A stretch of DNA of 64,000 nt. Origin: Bugula neritina. Its lineage: Eukaryota; Bryozoa; Gymnolaemata; Cheilostomatida; Bugulidae. A program made the position numbers and the translations under genes. The stretch's first letter is position 1. Every line of letters begins with the position of its first letter. Positions 22,801-35,292 of the stretch are shown in pieces. The notes under the pieces were generated by a model. That model was not told where the DNA came from, searched no databases, and worked only from the letters and a program-made list of their open reading frames with translations. The stretch lies in the NCBI GenBank assembly GCA_964035545.1, contig OZ037767.1:24509128-24573127 (forward strand). Direction: 5' to 3'.

Positions 22801-25800
22801 CTTGTAATTTAGTTACCTTATTATGAACATTTCTAGAACATTGTAATTGAAAAGTAGACATATAGTTGCATTGTTATATTGCTGTATAATACATAGCATG
22901 GTTTTGTTTCCTACGGTTTCCACAATAGGGTTGTTGTTTTTGACATCTCGCAAATAGTTTTAAGTTACAGGCTCATTTGTCTAGCTTGAGTTTTAGATTC
23001 ATCTGAAGCCCCTAATGACGGCACACAGTATGTTTGCCGAGTGGTTTTTAAAATTGAAAGATCGCAGGCACACTGTGATGTCGTGTCCTGACGCTATGTC
23101 TTTTTTAACTGGTGAAACTAATCTACCAACTGAGAAGGAACAGTGGCTAGGTGTAGCCTCAGCTCTTCAGGTGAGTGCCTTATGCTAAAGCTGAGGGTGG
23201 AGATTTTTAAATTACTTTCTTTTTTGATATATTTTATTACTGAATATAAATATTCTAATACATATAAATAGAATAGTATTAGAAGATCAGGTGAAACTAT
23301 CGTATTCAAGAGTATCATAAATGGGTTTTTGTTGACTTATAACTATTTGCTACCTGCTTAAATTACTTAAACTATTTGTTATTATTTATTTGTTAGTTGT
23401 TTAAAATGTTTCGGGAAGAGGGATTTGCCATTTTTAATGCTGTTTGGTGTTGCTCATAAATGGTATACAATATTTTATATTTCTACTAAAAGTGTTGCCT
23501 CACAGTCATCTAATTGTATCATGGCAACCGCCAATTCAAAACTTTTAGCCGTACATAAGCTTAATTGTTGGTTCACTGATAGTTGACTGATTTACTGTTG
23601 ATTGACTGACTGTTGACTCACTGACTGTTGATTGACTGAGTCATTTCGCATCTTTCACCTGCTACTGCTTAGAGTTGTTTGATGTATTTAAAGCAGCATG
23701 TTTTCTTCTGTCGTAATAAGTCTGGGCGAAAAGGTACTGTTACTTATATGGTGAATAGGTGATAAATCTTTGTTTTCTTTATGGTAAAAACTCACTTGAT
23801 ATTATAGTCACTATCCCTGTGAGAAACACCTGATAAAAAAGTTTTTCTTGTTAAATCAGGCTAAGAACTTATTCATATGTGGTACAGGAGCAAATATGAC
23901 TAGATGCTCTTCCTAACATCACCAAAGGCCTTTGTCGGTTTGAACCTATGACTTCACATTTACTAAATAAACGCTGTAACCCTAGACCATGGCTGCTCCA
24001 AGTTTTCTTTATAGTACAATGCATATATACACTGATAATCTACTCAAAGGTCATGTAAGATAGAAAACATTATGTTTCCTACTAGTAGGGTTGAGGCTCT
24101 ACTATAATCACCATAAAAATTACTAGACTATACTCTTTTTCATTTTAAACCATCAACAATAAGACTTGTATCAATGCCTCACAAACGTGTTTGAAAAGTG
24201 CGTTGTAATTTTCCTCTTGGTTTTGATATTAATTAATGTATACAAGAAGGATTTGTCAAGTTTTCTGACCATCTCGTTTAGATAGAACACATTCATGTAC
24301 GTGGTACTGTACTGGAGTTCAGTTGTGAGGAAGCAGACACAAGGTGTGGAAATGTTAGAGCCGTAGGTAAAGCATTGTCTACCTGCTGCATCAAAGAGCT
24401 CTCAGATGGTGTGAAGCTAGTGATGAAAAAATGCAGGGTATGTGTTTCGGATGGCGCTGTATGTGGGGTAGTACAGAGTATTTTTCAAGACAATCACTTT
24501 CTCTACCTTGGCAATTTATAATAACTTTACCTGTTCATTGGCATTCAATGGAAACTGTTTAACCCTAATTAGCCTAGAAGACAAAAGTGCTTAAAATGGC
24601 TGGAAATGATGTCATGCTGTAAAGGAGATTTGTTTTATTTGTCTTACTACATCGAGATTGGGCAATACGTTTATGTGCTGAGTTTTACTGCTTTTAAATT
24701 GATTTTTGTTTCAGCCGCCTTTTATGTAAGAAGCCATGAATAGGACAGTAATGACAGTACATAAGCTTACACAGTATTATAGAAATGAACAATTTTACAC
24801 CTGAATAAAGTATGTCAGCTTCGGGTATTACCTCAAGGTGTATCAGCGCAGCTGCATTTCCTGTTTTAAACCTCATGCTGGCAACCATACTTTTTAACAC
24901 AACATGTGAAAATGTAATTGTCACATGTTGGGGTAATTATAATTTGTAATTGGTTGTAATTAATTACATTTTGTCAAGTAGTTGAATGTAATTTGTAATT
25001 GATTTATAAAAATGTAATTGTAATTAATGTCATATCTAATGTATTTGATTTTTACAATTGCTTTATAATTGCATCTCAATTACTTCAAATGTTTAAATTT
25101 GAAAAAATTCATGCTTTTCCTACCATGCCTACTACTGTTAAATAACAAGTTCAGATGTAACATAATGTCACTGTTGGGAACAAAAGAGGTTCACCACTGT
25201 CAAAATTGCCCCTGGTAGTTTGAGCCTAGAAGTGAGATTGTATAACTTCTATTTATCCTTTGTGAGAACAAAAGTAATTGTAATTGTAATTAATTACATT
25301 ACTTTTTAACTGTAATTATAATTGTAATTGAGAAATTTTCATGTAATTGTAATTAATTGCATTCACTAGTAATTAACCCAAGTGACCCTGGTGACAACGA
25401 ATTCTACTGTATTATGCATGTTTATGTTTATTAACAGGAAGGTGGATTTCTTTGCAAACTACAGGCTGGTACACTTCTTGGTGCTGTCAAGTTTAACTCG
25501 GTGCTGCCTTGGGAGCTAGATGCTGACATAATTATACATTGTAACAACTTCACGGCTTTTGGTGCAAAATATAAGTCGTTCTTCAAAAATCAAGGATACA
25601 AATGGGTATCTTATTTCTACATCTAAATTTTTAATCATTAGGATTAGCTTCATAGAAAGTAATTTCTTTAAATATATTTTTACGAGCTAGCAATTTAATC
25701 ATGAATAGGTTTACGAGAAACATTGTTGTTTTATTAGTTAATTACTTTGCCTAATAAAGTAATAAAACCACAATGTTTCTCGTATACTTATTCATAAAGT

Positions 25801-27336
25801 AATTTCTCTATTAGTATTGATGCTATGTCATAACAAAGTTTATAGTTTAGTATGTTCTGTAAGTTACAACCTTTTCCATGCTACCGTCGAGGGGGGGGTC
25901 TAAGCCATATAAGTAATAAAATTTGATATTTCATTAGTTCCACAATTTAAATAGATTACATAATACAAAGAAGCTAATCAAATTTTTATCAAAAATATTC
26001 AGATCCTTATTCTGTGAACAATTTTCTAAACATAGACAAACAATCCTAATATTTTGGTTTTTGTAACTTGGAAGCACAAGCTTTTGTTACCTGACATTTG
26101 GTTGGTATTATGACAATAAAATGTAACTTTATTGTAAGGCTGAATTGTATTTTCATCTAACGATGAGTTTATTTTTCTAACAAGAACTCAGCTTTTCTCA
26201 AGGTTTAAAAACTTGTTTGATTCTTGATTTCAAAATATTTGGCAAGGAGTTTTATTAAAATTACAAATAATTTTGAGCTGATAAAATTTCATCACTGCAT
26301 TGTAGATGCAAATGTAGCATCGGCTACATTTCTCTTGTCTTAGCTGTAAGCTTGAATTTAGAGAGTATAATTTACTTTGATTTGATTTTTGGAAATTATA
26401 TCTTTTAGATAAGGGTTCTTTTTCAACTGCTAGCTCTTTATCTCAATGGCTATGAATGTTGTTATTTTATTAGTGAATGGGTGTTTTGTCTGAGCTCTAT
26501 TTCAAGCATGCGTAGTCACTAAAATTTACTGATGTTTATATGCAGAGGTTGAGTAATGGCCCCCGTTCTTTCAGCCTGTACCCCTCTTCTGATTGGAAAG
26601 TAGAGATCTTCTGTGACGATTTTATGGATGTTGAAGAGTTTATAGCCCAAGGTTTATCTCCAACACTTATAGAGTTTGACGGGGCATATGTTGAGACTGC
26701 TGGAAACCCAGGATTGCATGCCAGAAACAGGTTAAAGAGCTTTTAAATTAAAGTTGCATTTTTTATCACATGACAAAAGAAACTGAGGATAAAGAACTCT
26801 AAGCTTGAGGTTACAGTCCTAAGTTGATGTGTTAAATTATAAACACAGATATTTGCATAGCAATGCTAATATGTTTTATTGAAATTTCAGTTATGGCTTA
26901 CAGTTACTATAGTCTATAGTAATGTTAGTATGAAATTTATAGCGTAGTGTCTTTTTGCTAACATATAATGATTAAAATGACAATAAAATTTAGGCTATAG
27001 TCTTTAAGTATATTATTTTTATGCATTGTTAGCAAAAATTTATGAACTTATTTCAGAATATAAAATGCAGTGAAGTTTAAAATGCATACAAGTTATAGCT
27101 GGACTGAGTTGGTTACTCAGTACGTCATGAGAAGTGCTTTCATATGTTACAGATACGGGCATGAAATCTACCAGCATGTTCAGCATTGGATGGAAACAAA
27201 AGGTAAAAATGATGTAGGCTTTTATGGTTCAGCTGCTAAGACATTTAGCAAGTGCCCCACGCCAGGCCACCATGCTTGTCTGGACCAGTATATTCCTGAT
27301 GGCAATCTCATGTTCAATATGTCAAAGAGAGGGTAA
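19855..27336 (+). CDS. FKRP-like LicD-family transferase, gene B (11 exons)
   Basis: Exons: 19855-19928, 20946-21081, 21253-21400, 21801-22029, 22295-22475, 22590-22730, 22997-23170, 24282-24437, 25438-25605, 26546-26730, 27153-27336, giving a 591-residue protein. Residues 1-25 (MKYYKGILCTLVIVLVFGSL...) form a type II signal anchor. Exons 4-7 are the stem domain. Cys376, Cys383, Cys396 and Cys397 match the FKRP zinc finger pattern. GTLLGA (424-429) and PWELDAD (437-443) form the LicD catalytic core, with Glu in place of the first Asp. The C-terminus has GHHACLD. Exon 4 ends in a GC donor (AAAAG|GCAAGT) where gene A has GT. Predicted Golgi/ER glycan phospho-transferase; acceptor unknown. Orthology to vertebrate FKRP is not claimed. 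Confidence 0.9.
23568..23645. repeat. Short tandem repeat of TGACTGTTGA-type units
   Basis: About five imperfect copies of a 14-16 base unit (GACTGTTGATTGACT) in intron 7 of gene B. Confidence 0.7.
23784..23999 (-). mobile_element. tRNA-derived SINE, copy 1
   Basis: Minus-strand insertion in intron 7 of gene B. On the minus strand it begins with a tRNA-like head (GGTCTAGGGTTACAGCG, then GTCATAGGTTCAAACC as the B box), then GTGATGTTAGGAAGAGCATC, then a tail with ATAGTGACTATAATATCAAG. The copies at 30681-30890 and 38781-38970 share this order. Confidence 0.75.
24922..25384. mobile_element. Non-autonomous DNA-element-like repeat rich in TAATTACA words
   Basis: The ends are imperfect inverted repeats (CACATGTTGGGGTAATTA at the left, TAATTAACCCAAGTG at the right). 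Both subterminal regions are packed with TTGTAATTAATTACA-type palindromes. No coding frame. It lies in intron 8 of gene B. Target duplications were not clear. Confidence 0.5.
25703..25793. repeat. 91-bp inverted repeat in intron 9 of gene B
   Basis: GAATAGGTTTACGAGAAACA at the left pairs with TGTTTCTCGTATACTTATTC at the right, and pairing continues inward through an AAAACCACAAT-like segment. It is a small hairpin or foldback element. Confidence 0.8.
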
Positions 27337-29328
27337 CTTCTGAACTGTTGAATGCTCTATTTTTAAATAGGTTATGTGAATGGCAATCTACGTCAAATGC
27401 TCCTACCAGCATGCTATTAATAACTTAAATTTGCAGCAAAAACAACATATAACAAAAAATGATATTATTTATCATAAATATCAAAGTGTTTTATGTTGAG
27501 TATTATTTGTTTGCCATTTTATAATCTCAAGATTACTGATTCTACTTACATGTAAATAAGGGCAGTAAGTTCCTACGCAATAGAGAGACAAAGGTCAATA
27601 AAACTTGAATATATTTTAAGAGATTTTTGAGTCTTTTTGTTGAAGAATAGAATGAACAAATTACTATATTTGCTAGAATCATTAAATCCTAACCTTGCGA
27701 AGAATATAAACAATTTTCTTTGCATTCCCAGCTCATAAAAAAAGTTACCTTTACACTGGTAGTTGTGTGGTACTAAATCTATAGTGTGTGATATGCAGTA
27801 TTTTATTATGTAGTGCCAACTTCATGATAAATTTTTCTATAATTGTTAGTTTTTCTTTGGATACTTATAGGAGTTTTTCCTGATTGAAACCGTCAAACAT
27901 CATTCTTATACTATGTAGTTTGTGTTATCGTATTAGTTGTATTTACTTTTTTTTCATTTACATTCTTGTGTGCCATTTTCTTGTATTGCTGTTATACTTA
28001 TTTCATTCCAAATAATTTTTGACTGGCAATCTCTGTTTTATGTATCTCAATTATATTGTTTTTTGTTTGTTTTATTTTGTTATATCTGGTCAAAATCGAA
28101 AGGCAATAAATGCATATAGCAGAAAAAGAAATATAATTATTAATGACACATCTCTATGGTGCAGTAGCATTGCAGTTAGTCAGGGCGCATAAGCCATGCA
28201 TGGTAGACAGTCAGGAGAAAACTTTACTAGATTGGTTCTTTTCCAACTGTTATATAGTTAAAAGGTTTAATTTTAACTTCAACAATATAGATTTGCTATT
28301 AAATAGCTTTTCAGTTGACCTTTGAAACCAGGCTCCTTCCACAGCACTAATTGAATTCTATTACTCTTATAGAACCTAGTCTGTCTGTAACCTTGACCCA
28401 ATTAATTATTAACTGCAAACAGCAAGCCTTATTTCTTAAATCTATTCTGTTTTCAATTGCTTCAAAATTTGCCGTTTGAAATTCTTTGGCTGACGACAAA
28501 ATATAAAAGCTAAACCAATGGAACTGAACAATGTGCTTAGCAAAGGTGTCTATGAAAATTTCAAAATTAATTAACCAAGGAGTAGAGTCCAAAGTATCTA
28601 AATCAGCGTTTTTATTCTTGTCATAATAATTAGTATGGCATATAGTGTTATAAAGGAAAAGTAAAAAGTTCATGTTGCATTTTTATATTTTTCATTCCAT
28701 TAATAAAGAAACTGATATTAAATGAGATATTGCCTTGCTTATATATTTTTAGGATGTGGCTATGTAAGCAGTTATATTATTATAATATATATATATATAT
28801 ATAGCTTTGAGAAAACATTCAATAATAAAAGCATAACCAGCCATAATTGCAATGTTCCAATACAGTTCATTTATTAAAACTTTTTTGTATATAATCAGCT
28901 TAGTTAAAGAAAAATATCATGTTTATTGAATATCAACAGACCCAAATTTATAGCAATTTGGTGATTAGGTGGTTTTTGAAAACACTTCATAATTACTATA
29001 ATGTTAAATAAACAATTGGCACTTAATTATATTTTAGGTATAACAGTCGACAATGTATGTGAATAATAGGAAACGAGTAGGCTACATGTATAATTTAAAG
29101 TTGTGTCCTCCAAATGTTAATAAAGTAAGATAACCAACTCCAATTGTACGCGACTAAGTCACATGGTTCTCACGTGATTAAACATTGTAGCCCAACTTTG
29201 GAAATTCCGTCTAACGCGAACTGAGTTAGCACTTAGAACTAGTAGACTTTATCTGTCACAATCGAACAATTGGTCAAAATTTGTGTTTTAGAAAATAGGT
29301 GTAAATCTGTGCCAATACTAAGAAAATA
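27337..29328. other. Spacer between gene B and zc4h2
   Basis: AT-rich, with no supported exon. AATAAA at 27597-27602 is a plausible poly(A) signal for gene B. A TA run lies at about 28783-28802. The last 200 bases before zc4h2 are slightly GC-richer, with no clear TATA box. Confidence 0.5.
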
Positions 29329-32300
29329 ATGTCTAGCCACGAGTTTATGAGAAAATTTGATACTTTACACAAAATAAGGTATGGATTCCTAAGCTAGTCT
29401 TTCTTAATTTTAAAAGTGGTAAATTAATTTAAGGCTTAATTTATCACAACTTGGACCTATTTTTAATTTATATCATGTGTAGTTTAGGTAATTTTTTGTC
29501 AACATGACTAAATTGCCATAGATCATAAGTGTGAAGGTTTTTCACATTTTAATAGGTGTTACTTGTACCAGTTCAGTTCGGGTTCCTATGGATTCCGTGT
29601 TCTGATTATACTCGGAGTCTATAGCGGATAGCCATAGACTAAGACTATAGACTAAGAGCAAGACTATGCTCTATTGCAGAGTATATGGAGTATAGTTTTA
29701 GTCTATAAGTATAACTATAATACTAACTCTAAGTATAGCTCTAAGTATAGCATGTCCTATGGAAAAGCCACTGCTAGGCTTCCACTTGTAGTAGTAAAAC
29801 TAAAAGCAAGTTTCAGTTGAATAAGTCCAACATTCTTAAAAGACAACATGGCCTATAAGTATAGCCTATACTCATCAAAATAAAGTGTTCTTTTTAAGAA
29901 CAGCATATTTTCTTCAAAATTGAGCACCGTTTGAATAAAACTTATTCGTCAGTTTTTTGTGATCAGCATGATTCGATCAAAGACGCCCAGAATACTTTTT
30001 GTAATCAAAGTTATAGTTTTGTATTTGTTTAAATAATGTTTGATCTTATGGACACCATGGAAACCCAGAAAGTTGTGCATAAGAAACTGCCAGCTGCAAA
30101 ACTTTCAAATAAAAGGCAAGATATTAATTATTTAATAGATATGATTATGTTTGCATTTTCTAATATAATAATTGAGCAGGCTTAAAACAGACAATTTGGA
30201 GACAGTTTCTAGCCTTCTCAAGCAAGAGATTTCTAACGTGAAGCAGGAAGAGGATAATATGAAGGAGTACAAAGCTGAACTGGACTTGTTACTAGCGGAG
30301 AAGCTTCATCATGTTGAAATTCTCAGACAGATACACTCTGATATTAGCATGGTAAAACCACTAGAATAATACATTTTTAAGGCATATGTCTTTACAGTAT
30401 CTATTGATTACTCCAAACCTTAGCTTGAGTTCTATTGCTTTACCTTGTTCTTCTATTGTTACTCAACTATTGTTTTAGCTGTTGATTATTTGCAGCTAGT
30501 TTCTGTCTTGTAAATAACAATATCTAAATGCCAATAAGTCAATACTGAACTTGTCATCATTTGTTAAAGCTGAGTAGTCAATAATGTCATCAAAGGGTTG
30601 ATGTTCACCTTATTGATTGGCATAATACTGTGTTAGCCATTGTTATTTTCTCTATGTGATAATAATTATTGTTCTTCACTATAACTCATGTGAGTTTATA
30701 GTTACTATCTCTGTAATAACCTCTGATGTAAAGGGCTCATTTTTTTAAAGTAGGCTAAGGACTTTTTATTGAGGCACATGAACAATTGTGACTGGATGTT
30801 CTTCCTAACATCACTGCTGGTGTTTGGACTCAACCACTGACCTCATATTTGCTAGGCCGGCACTCTAACCACTAAACTACAGCTTCTCCCATTGTTGTTC
30901 ACTGTAAATGTAGGCTTCAGATTATTTTTCTAAATAAGCACTGAGGAAATTTTGAGACTTTAAATGCTTAGTTTGAGCATTTGTTGCTATGTATCATAGC
31001 CTGTGGTTTAGATGAAACTACAAAGTGTAATATTTATTCAAAGAGAGCAAAAATTTTTTCTATTTTGAGTTTTTCCTATTTCATAGCTCTGAGTATTTTA
31101 CAGGCAGAAGATGGTTAAATCCTTATATTTTTGACTGCGTAGACATGACTTGTTGTGGCATGTGGTTTCAGATAGAGAATGTGATGAAGCAAGGCAAGCA
31201 GGCATTGCTGGCCGGGGAAAGTAGGACTGTCTCTTTGCACAAAGAATACACACCGTTGAGGAAGGAGCTGAATGACCTGAGAAAAGAGGTTAGCCTAGAT
31301 GCTGTCGCTGAGAGCGAGATAGATGACCTTGACCTATCAAGTATCAAGTACGTTTCTAGCTACTCAAAGCCGTTACTTCATTTAACAATATTCGAGACTT
31401 TATGTTTAAGGCTTTTTTATTGGGTTTTACAACAAACAAATGCATGTTTCAACATGTATGAATAGAATAGCGAACTTGGTTGTTGGCAGGTATTGGGAAT
31501 TTCTTGCAGATCTCATAATCGACGAAGTTCTGGCTTAGTAAACGGGGAAAGAAGCAAATCCAAATCAGGCTCCAAACGCTCGCTGTCTAGTGGGGGAGTT
31601 GGTAAAAAAGGGGCGGAGCATTCCAGTACTCTTCCCCCTATGAAAGTAAGCATATATAACACACGTAAGACCCTTAACATGTATGTGAAACATTGTTTTA
31701 CTCTGAACAAAATTCATTTCATTTCTCCTTCAGTAAAATATCTGCTGTTTGTCTACAGCTTTGCTTACCACTATGCAACACTAATTAAGTTTTATTTTCG
31801 TCTTTGCAGACAATTTATTGAAAAAAATTAATTCATAAAATAGGTGGGTCTAACCTAAGTTCATATTACATTCACTTGAGTCTTTGAAGTATTTCAAAAT
31901 GCTTAGACTCACGGCATACGTAACTTGACTTTGAAATTTAGTTGTCTTTGAAATTAGAACTTACATAATTTAGCTTTCAACATTTAAAGCTACTGTTTAT
32001 ATAATTGTGCCATACATTATGATCATTTAATAATATAATTGACAAAATAAATAATAAAAATGACTCAACAGCAAATAAGCCAATGAAAATATATACTATT
32101 ATGATTTACTGTAAATGCAAATCATAGAACATTTATTTTCTATTATAATTCTAAAACTAATAGGATTTTAATTTAGTGGTCCTCTGACTATATTGCATTA
32201 GTTATTGTCTAATGTCATTTATATTTAAACTGATAACAGCCTTAAAACATGGCTAGAGCTTATACTCAGTTACTACTCACTATTTTCATGTAACAAGATT

Positions 32301-32936
32301 AAATGAAAGTTTCAACTGTTGGCTTTTTGTCAAGTCAAAGTTGCCATAAGTTGTTGATAAACTTAAACTCATGTAGTGATTGGCTTGATCAGATTTGCTG
32401 AAACTTTCGGTTTGAGTCTAGAGATCAGTATACTCGGGAGTAGGTAACTCCAAACTGACGCTTTGAAAATTATGTTTAATAGAAATTAAAAAAACTGGTA
32501 CAAGACTAATTATCATTTATGTTTGGTTCTTGCTGCTGAGTTATTTAAGATAAATTGTGTTGCCATTCTCATGCTGCAGTGTAATCATTTTGTAATACAG
32601 TTTAATTGCTATTAATGTTGTACTGTACTTATGGTAATTGTAGTAAAGTGTTGTAATACATTAGCATTTTTATATTACAGCATTGTTGTCATAAAGTGTT
32701 GTTATGCTGTGTTATAATGTTATTGCCACTGTACTTCCTGTTGTTTAGTTAGTGTTGTTGCTGTATTTTGTGTATTTCTGTAGTTTGTTTTGCTGTTACT
32801 GTAGCTGCAGTACAGTGCTATTGTTGTGTTTTAGCAATGTGCATCTTGTCACCAACATATCCACAGGAATGCCCCCATCTGTCCTCTGTGTAAAGCAAAG
32901 TCTCGCTCTCGGAATCCGAAGAAGGTAAAGAAGTAA
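29329..32936 (+). CDS. zc4h2: Zinc finger C4H2 domain-containing protein (ZC4H2 orthologue)
   Basis: Exons: 29329-29378, 30180-30351, 31172-31347, 31510-31645, 32835-32936, all GT-AG and joining in frame to 211 residues (vertebrate ZC4H2 is about 224). Residues 15-130 are a charged coiled coil containing [19 protein letters not shown] and RQIHSDISM, close to the vertebrate protein. A Ser/Lys-rich linker follows. The C-terminal C4H2 finger has cysteines at 180, 183, 194 and 197 with HQHIHRN between, and [19 protein letters not shown] is nearly identical to the vertebrate sequence, ending in a basic tail (nuclear signal). ZC4H2 is a nuclear protein linked to neural development, ubiquitin ligase RNF220 and BMP/Smad stability in vertebrates; that role here is by homology. 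Single copy in the window. Confidence 0.95.
30036..30115 (+). other. zc4h2: Possible alternative first coding exon of zc4h2
   Basis: An ATG-started frame ([17 protein letters not shown]...) ends at AAATAAAAG|GCAAG, a good match to the GC-AG donor consensus. It ends in phase 2, exactly like exon 1 (29329-29378), so it could splice to exon 2 in frame. It does not resemble the vertebrate N-terminus, so it may be chance. Confidence 0.3.
30681..30890 (-). mobile_element. tRNA-derived SINE, copy 2 (best preserved)
   Basis: Minus strand, in intron 2 of zc4h2. The head reads GTAGTTTAGTGGTTAGAGTG (A box) and GGTCAGTGGTTGAGTCC (B box), followed by GTGATGTTAGGAAGAACATCCAG and a tail containing GATAGTAACTATAAACTCAC. 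It is the same family as 23784-23999 and 38781-38970. Confidence 0.82.
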
Positions 32937-35056
32937 TGGGGGATGGACAATAAGATGGATCAACTCTCTTCCAATGAAAAGAGTGGCAGGTTTGGGCCCT
33001 GGCGCAGTTCGCTGAATTAACTTAACTCAGTTACTCTGTAAATTATGGGGACCTGGTAACTGGGCAGTCAACATACTCAAATCTCACCACAAGTTTGATT
33101 TTTGTTCGTTTATTTGTATTAAATCTCCTTCTCTAGTATAGTTTGTAGTTTTTTTGCCATTTCAATGAAAACATTGGAATGTAAAATTCTGCATTATATT
33201 TATTTTGTAAAGTTTGGCTGTACTGGCAACATTATGTAAATTAAATATTGGTTGTATTTGGCTATAATGTAGTTTTTATTAAACAATGCAATAATATCAT
33301 TCCGATGTGATTTTTGTATTTTAAAGGAGCTCACATATACTATCAGAGCTGGTTTATAATATCTGTGTGTTTCTTCAACTTTGCTGTCACAATTGTGTTT
33401 TATTGTTTCATCAGACGTGAACGGTAATAAACATATGAGTTATTTGTAGCTTATTGTTTATATCTTCATTTAAAAACACTTAGTTTTATATAAATGAATA
33501 GTATTGTATTACAAAGCAACCTTAGTATGTGAACAAGATTCACTATTTTGCTAAATAGATCAAAACTATTGGTAATGTTAGGAAGGGTATCTGGTAACCC
33601 GTAACCCTTTCTGCTCCTTTGCCAAGTGCTTTAGCTATGTTAGTAATACAGTTTCATCCCATAGGAATATATGTATTCTTTAAAAAAGTTACAATTTTGA
33701 ATCTGACAGTGATTGTATTTTTCAGCAAGTGTAAAAATTGTTATATCATGGAGTTGTGGCATCTTGTTGAACTGAATTCAGTAATGCAAGAATATAATTT
33801 AAATGGTCCAATTTAGAGTTGTCTGTTTACACTTTTGCTGAGTCTAATATATTATTGTAAGCATAGATTTTATTTTGCATTCAGTTCAAAACAAACTAGG
33901 ACGAAGTAAATACAGCCAAAACAGTCTTGAAATAAATTGAACTTTCTAGCAATAAGGATGTTTAGTAATATAACATAATTCTTTATAATTAGGACCTTAT
34001 GCTAAGAATAAGCCATCTTGGTTAAATTAGTTAATATATAGACTACACACCAACACAGTGACTAACTTAGACTTGCACCTTAATGCTTGTTTGACAGCAA
34101 GTTTATTGAAAGATCACTAAACTTAAATAAACTAAATTAAACTGAACTTTTAAAATAATTACTGATATAGACATCAATGCTGATGACTAGTTATCATGTG
34201 GGTCAAGGTTATATAATCCATTCAATGTTCCGCTTAATTTCTATAAGCTGGATTATATATTAAGTATGTCTACTACTGAGAATTAGCATCAAGTTGCATA
34301 AAAGAGCTGGAAGAAATATTTGAAGTGAAAATTTCAAATAATATCAGTTCTGTTTTTCACTAAATTGAGGTTGTTGTGAAACCTTAGCCGCATGCAATGT
34401 AGTTGTAAGAGTATCACTGTACAGAGTACAAAAGTATATGATTTGAAGGGCTTTAAAAAAACTTTCATAAACTGCAGCCTGCTTAATAAATCATATTATT
34501 GTCTATATTTACAGTTATTTTAACTTGAGAAGTTGTGTTTAAATGCTGAAATAAAAAACAGTCTTAAACATGATTGTCACTAACAGACTTGAAAAATCTT
34601 TCAGATATTCACTACTTCTTGTATAATTTTGTATTAAACGTTATGTAAAATCATTTAGCTGCCTTTGTTGAAATTTTGCCATATTAAATTAATGATAGTA
34701 AATTGTGCTACATGTCAGCCAATGTATTTGCTGCTGAATATTTTCTTCTTAATAATGTTTTTTATTCAATTTACATTCAAGTCTTATCTTAATTAGATGT
34801 CGCTGAGCATGGCAAGCCGATAGCTCAGCAACATGTACATGGGAAATATTTCAATATTGCTGACTACAACAATTCATCAAGTTGCTGAGCAATATATGTT
34901 AACTGTATAAGGTCAACAAACTGATATATGGTATCTATAATGCCGGTGTCTAATTTAGAAATGGAGTCATTAGCTTTTCCATTTTATATGTAGGAGAATT
35001 ATTTCAATTTTATAAATGAAGAAAAACAGCACAGTTCTTGTTATATATAACCTTAG
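32937..35056. other. 3' region of zc4h2 and spacer
   Basis: The presumed 3' untranslated region follows the TAA at 32934-32936. The first convincing AATAAA is at 33426-33431. The rest is AT-rich with no exon or RNA gene that I can support. Confidence 0.5.
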
Positions 35057-35192
35057 TGGTTCTATAAGCAACTCCAAATGAGTGCAGTAGTTTGGAGACA
35101 TCAAGTTTGAAGTTGGAGACATAACTCCAAACGTCAGACCCACGCAACTAAAATTATCTTTCACCTCCAACTCGGAGCTGCTTATAGAACCA
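35057..35192. mobile_element. 136-bp terminal-inverted-repeat element (MITE-like)
   Basis: Starts TGGTTCTATAAGCAACTCCA and ends with the near-complement TGGAG...CTGCTTATAGAACCA. The middle is also partly palindromic (GTTTGGAGACAT / GGAGACATAACTCCAAAC). It is non-coding. A decayed relative lies at 16834-16931. Target-site duplication is not evident. Confidence 0.75.
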
Positions 35193-35207
35193 TCCATATA
35201 ACCTACT

Positions 35208-35292
35208 ACCTAGCACAGCTAGCCTGTATACCTAGCACAGCTAGCCTGTGTACCTAGTGCAGCTAGCCTGTGTACCTAGTGCAGCTAGCCTA
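35208..35292. repeat. 22-bp minisatellite, about 4 copies
   Basis: Unit ACCTAGCACAGCTAGCCTGT plus two bases, repeated from 35208. The last two units share the variant GTGCAG. It starts 15 bases after the TIR element at 35057-35192. Confidence 0.92.

Noticed and set aside
31493-31831. 112-codon frame in zc4h2 starting [11 protein letters not shown]
   Set aside because: Only 31510-31645 is exon 4. The upstream part is before the acceptor and the downstream part is intron, as shown by the match to vertebrate ZC4H2 on either side.
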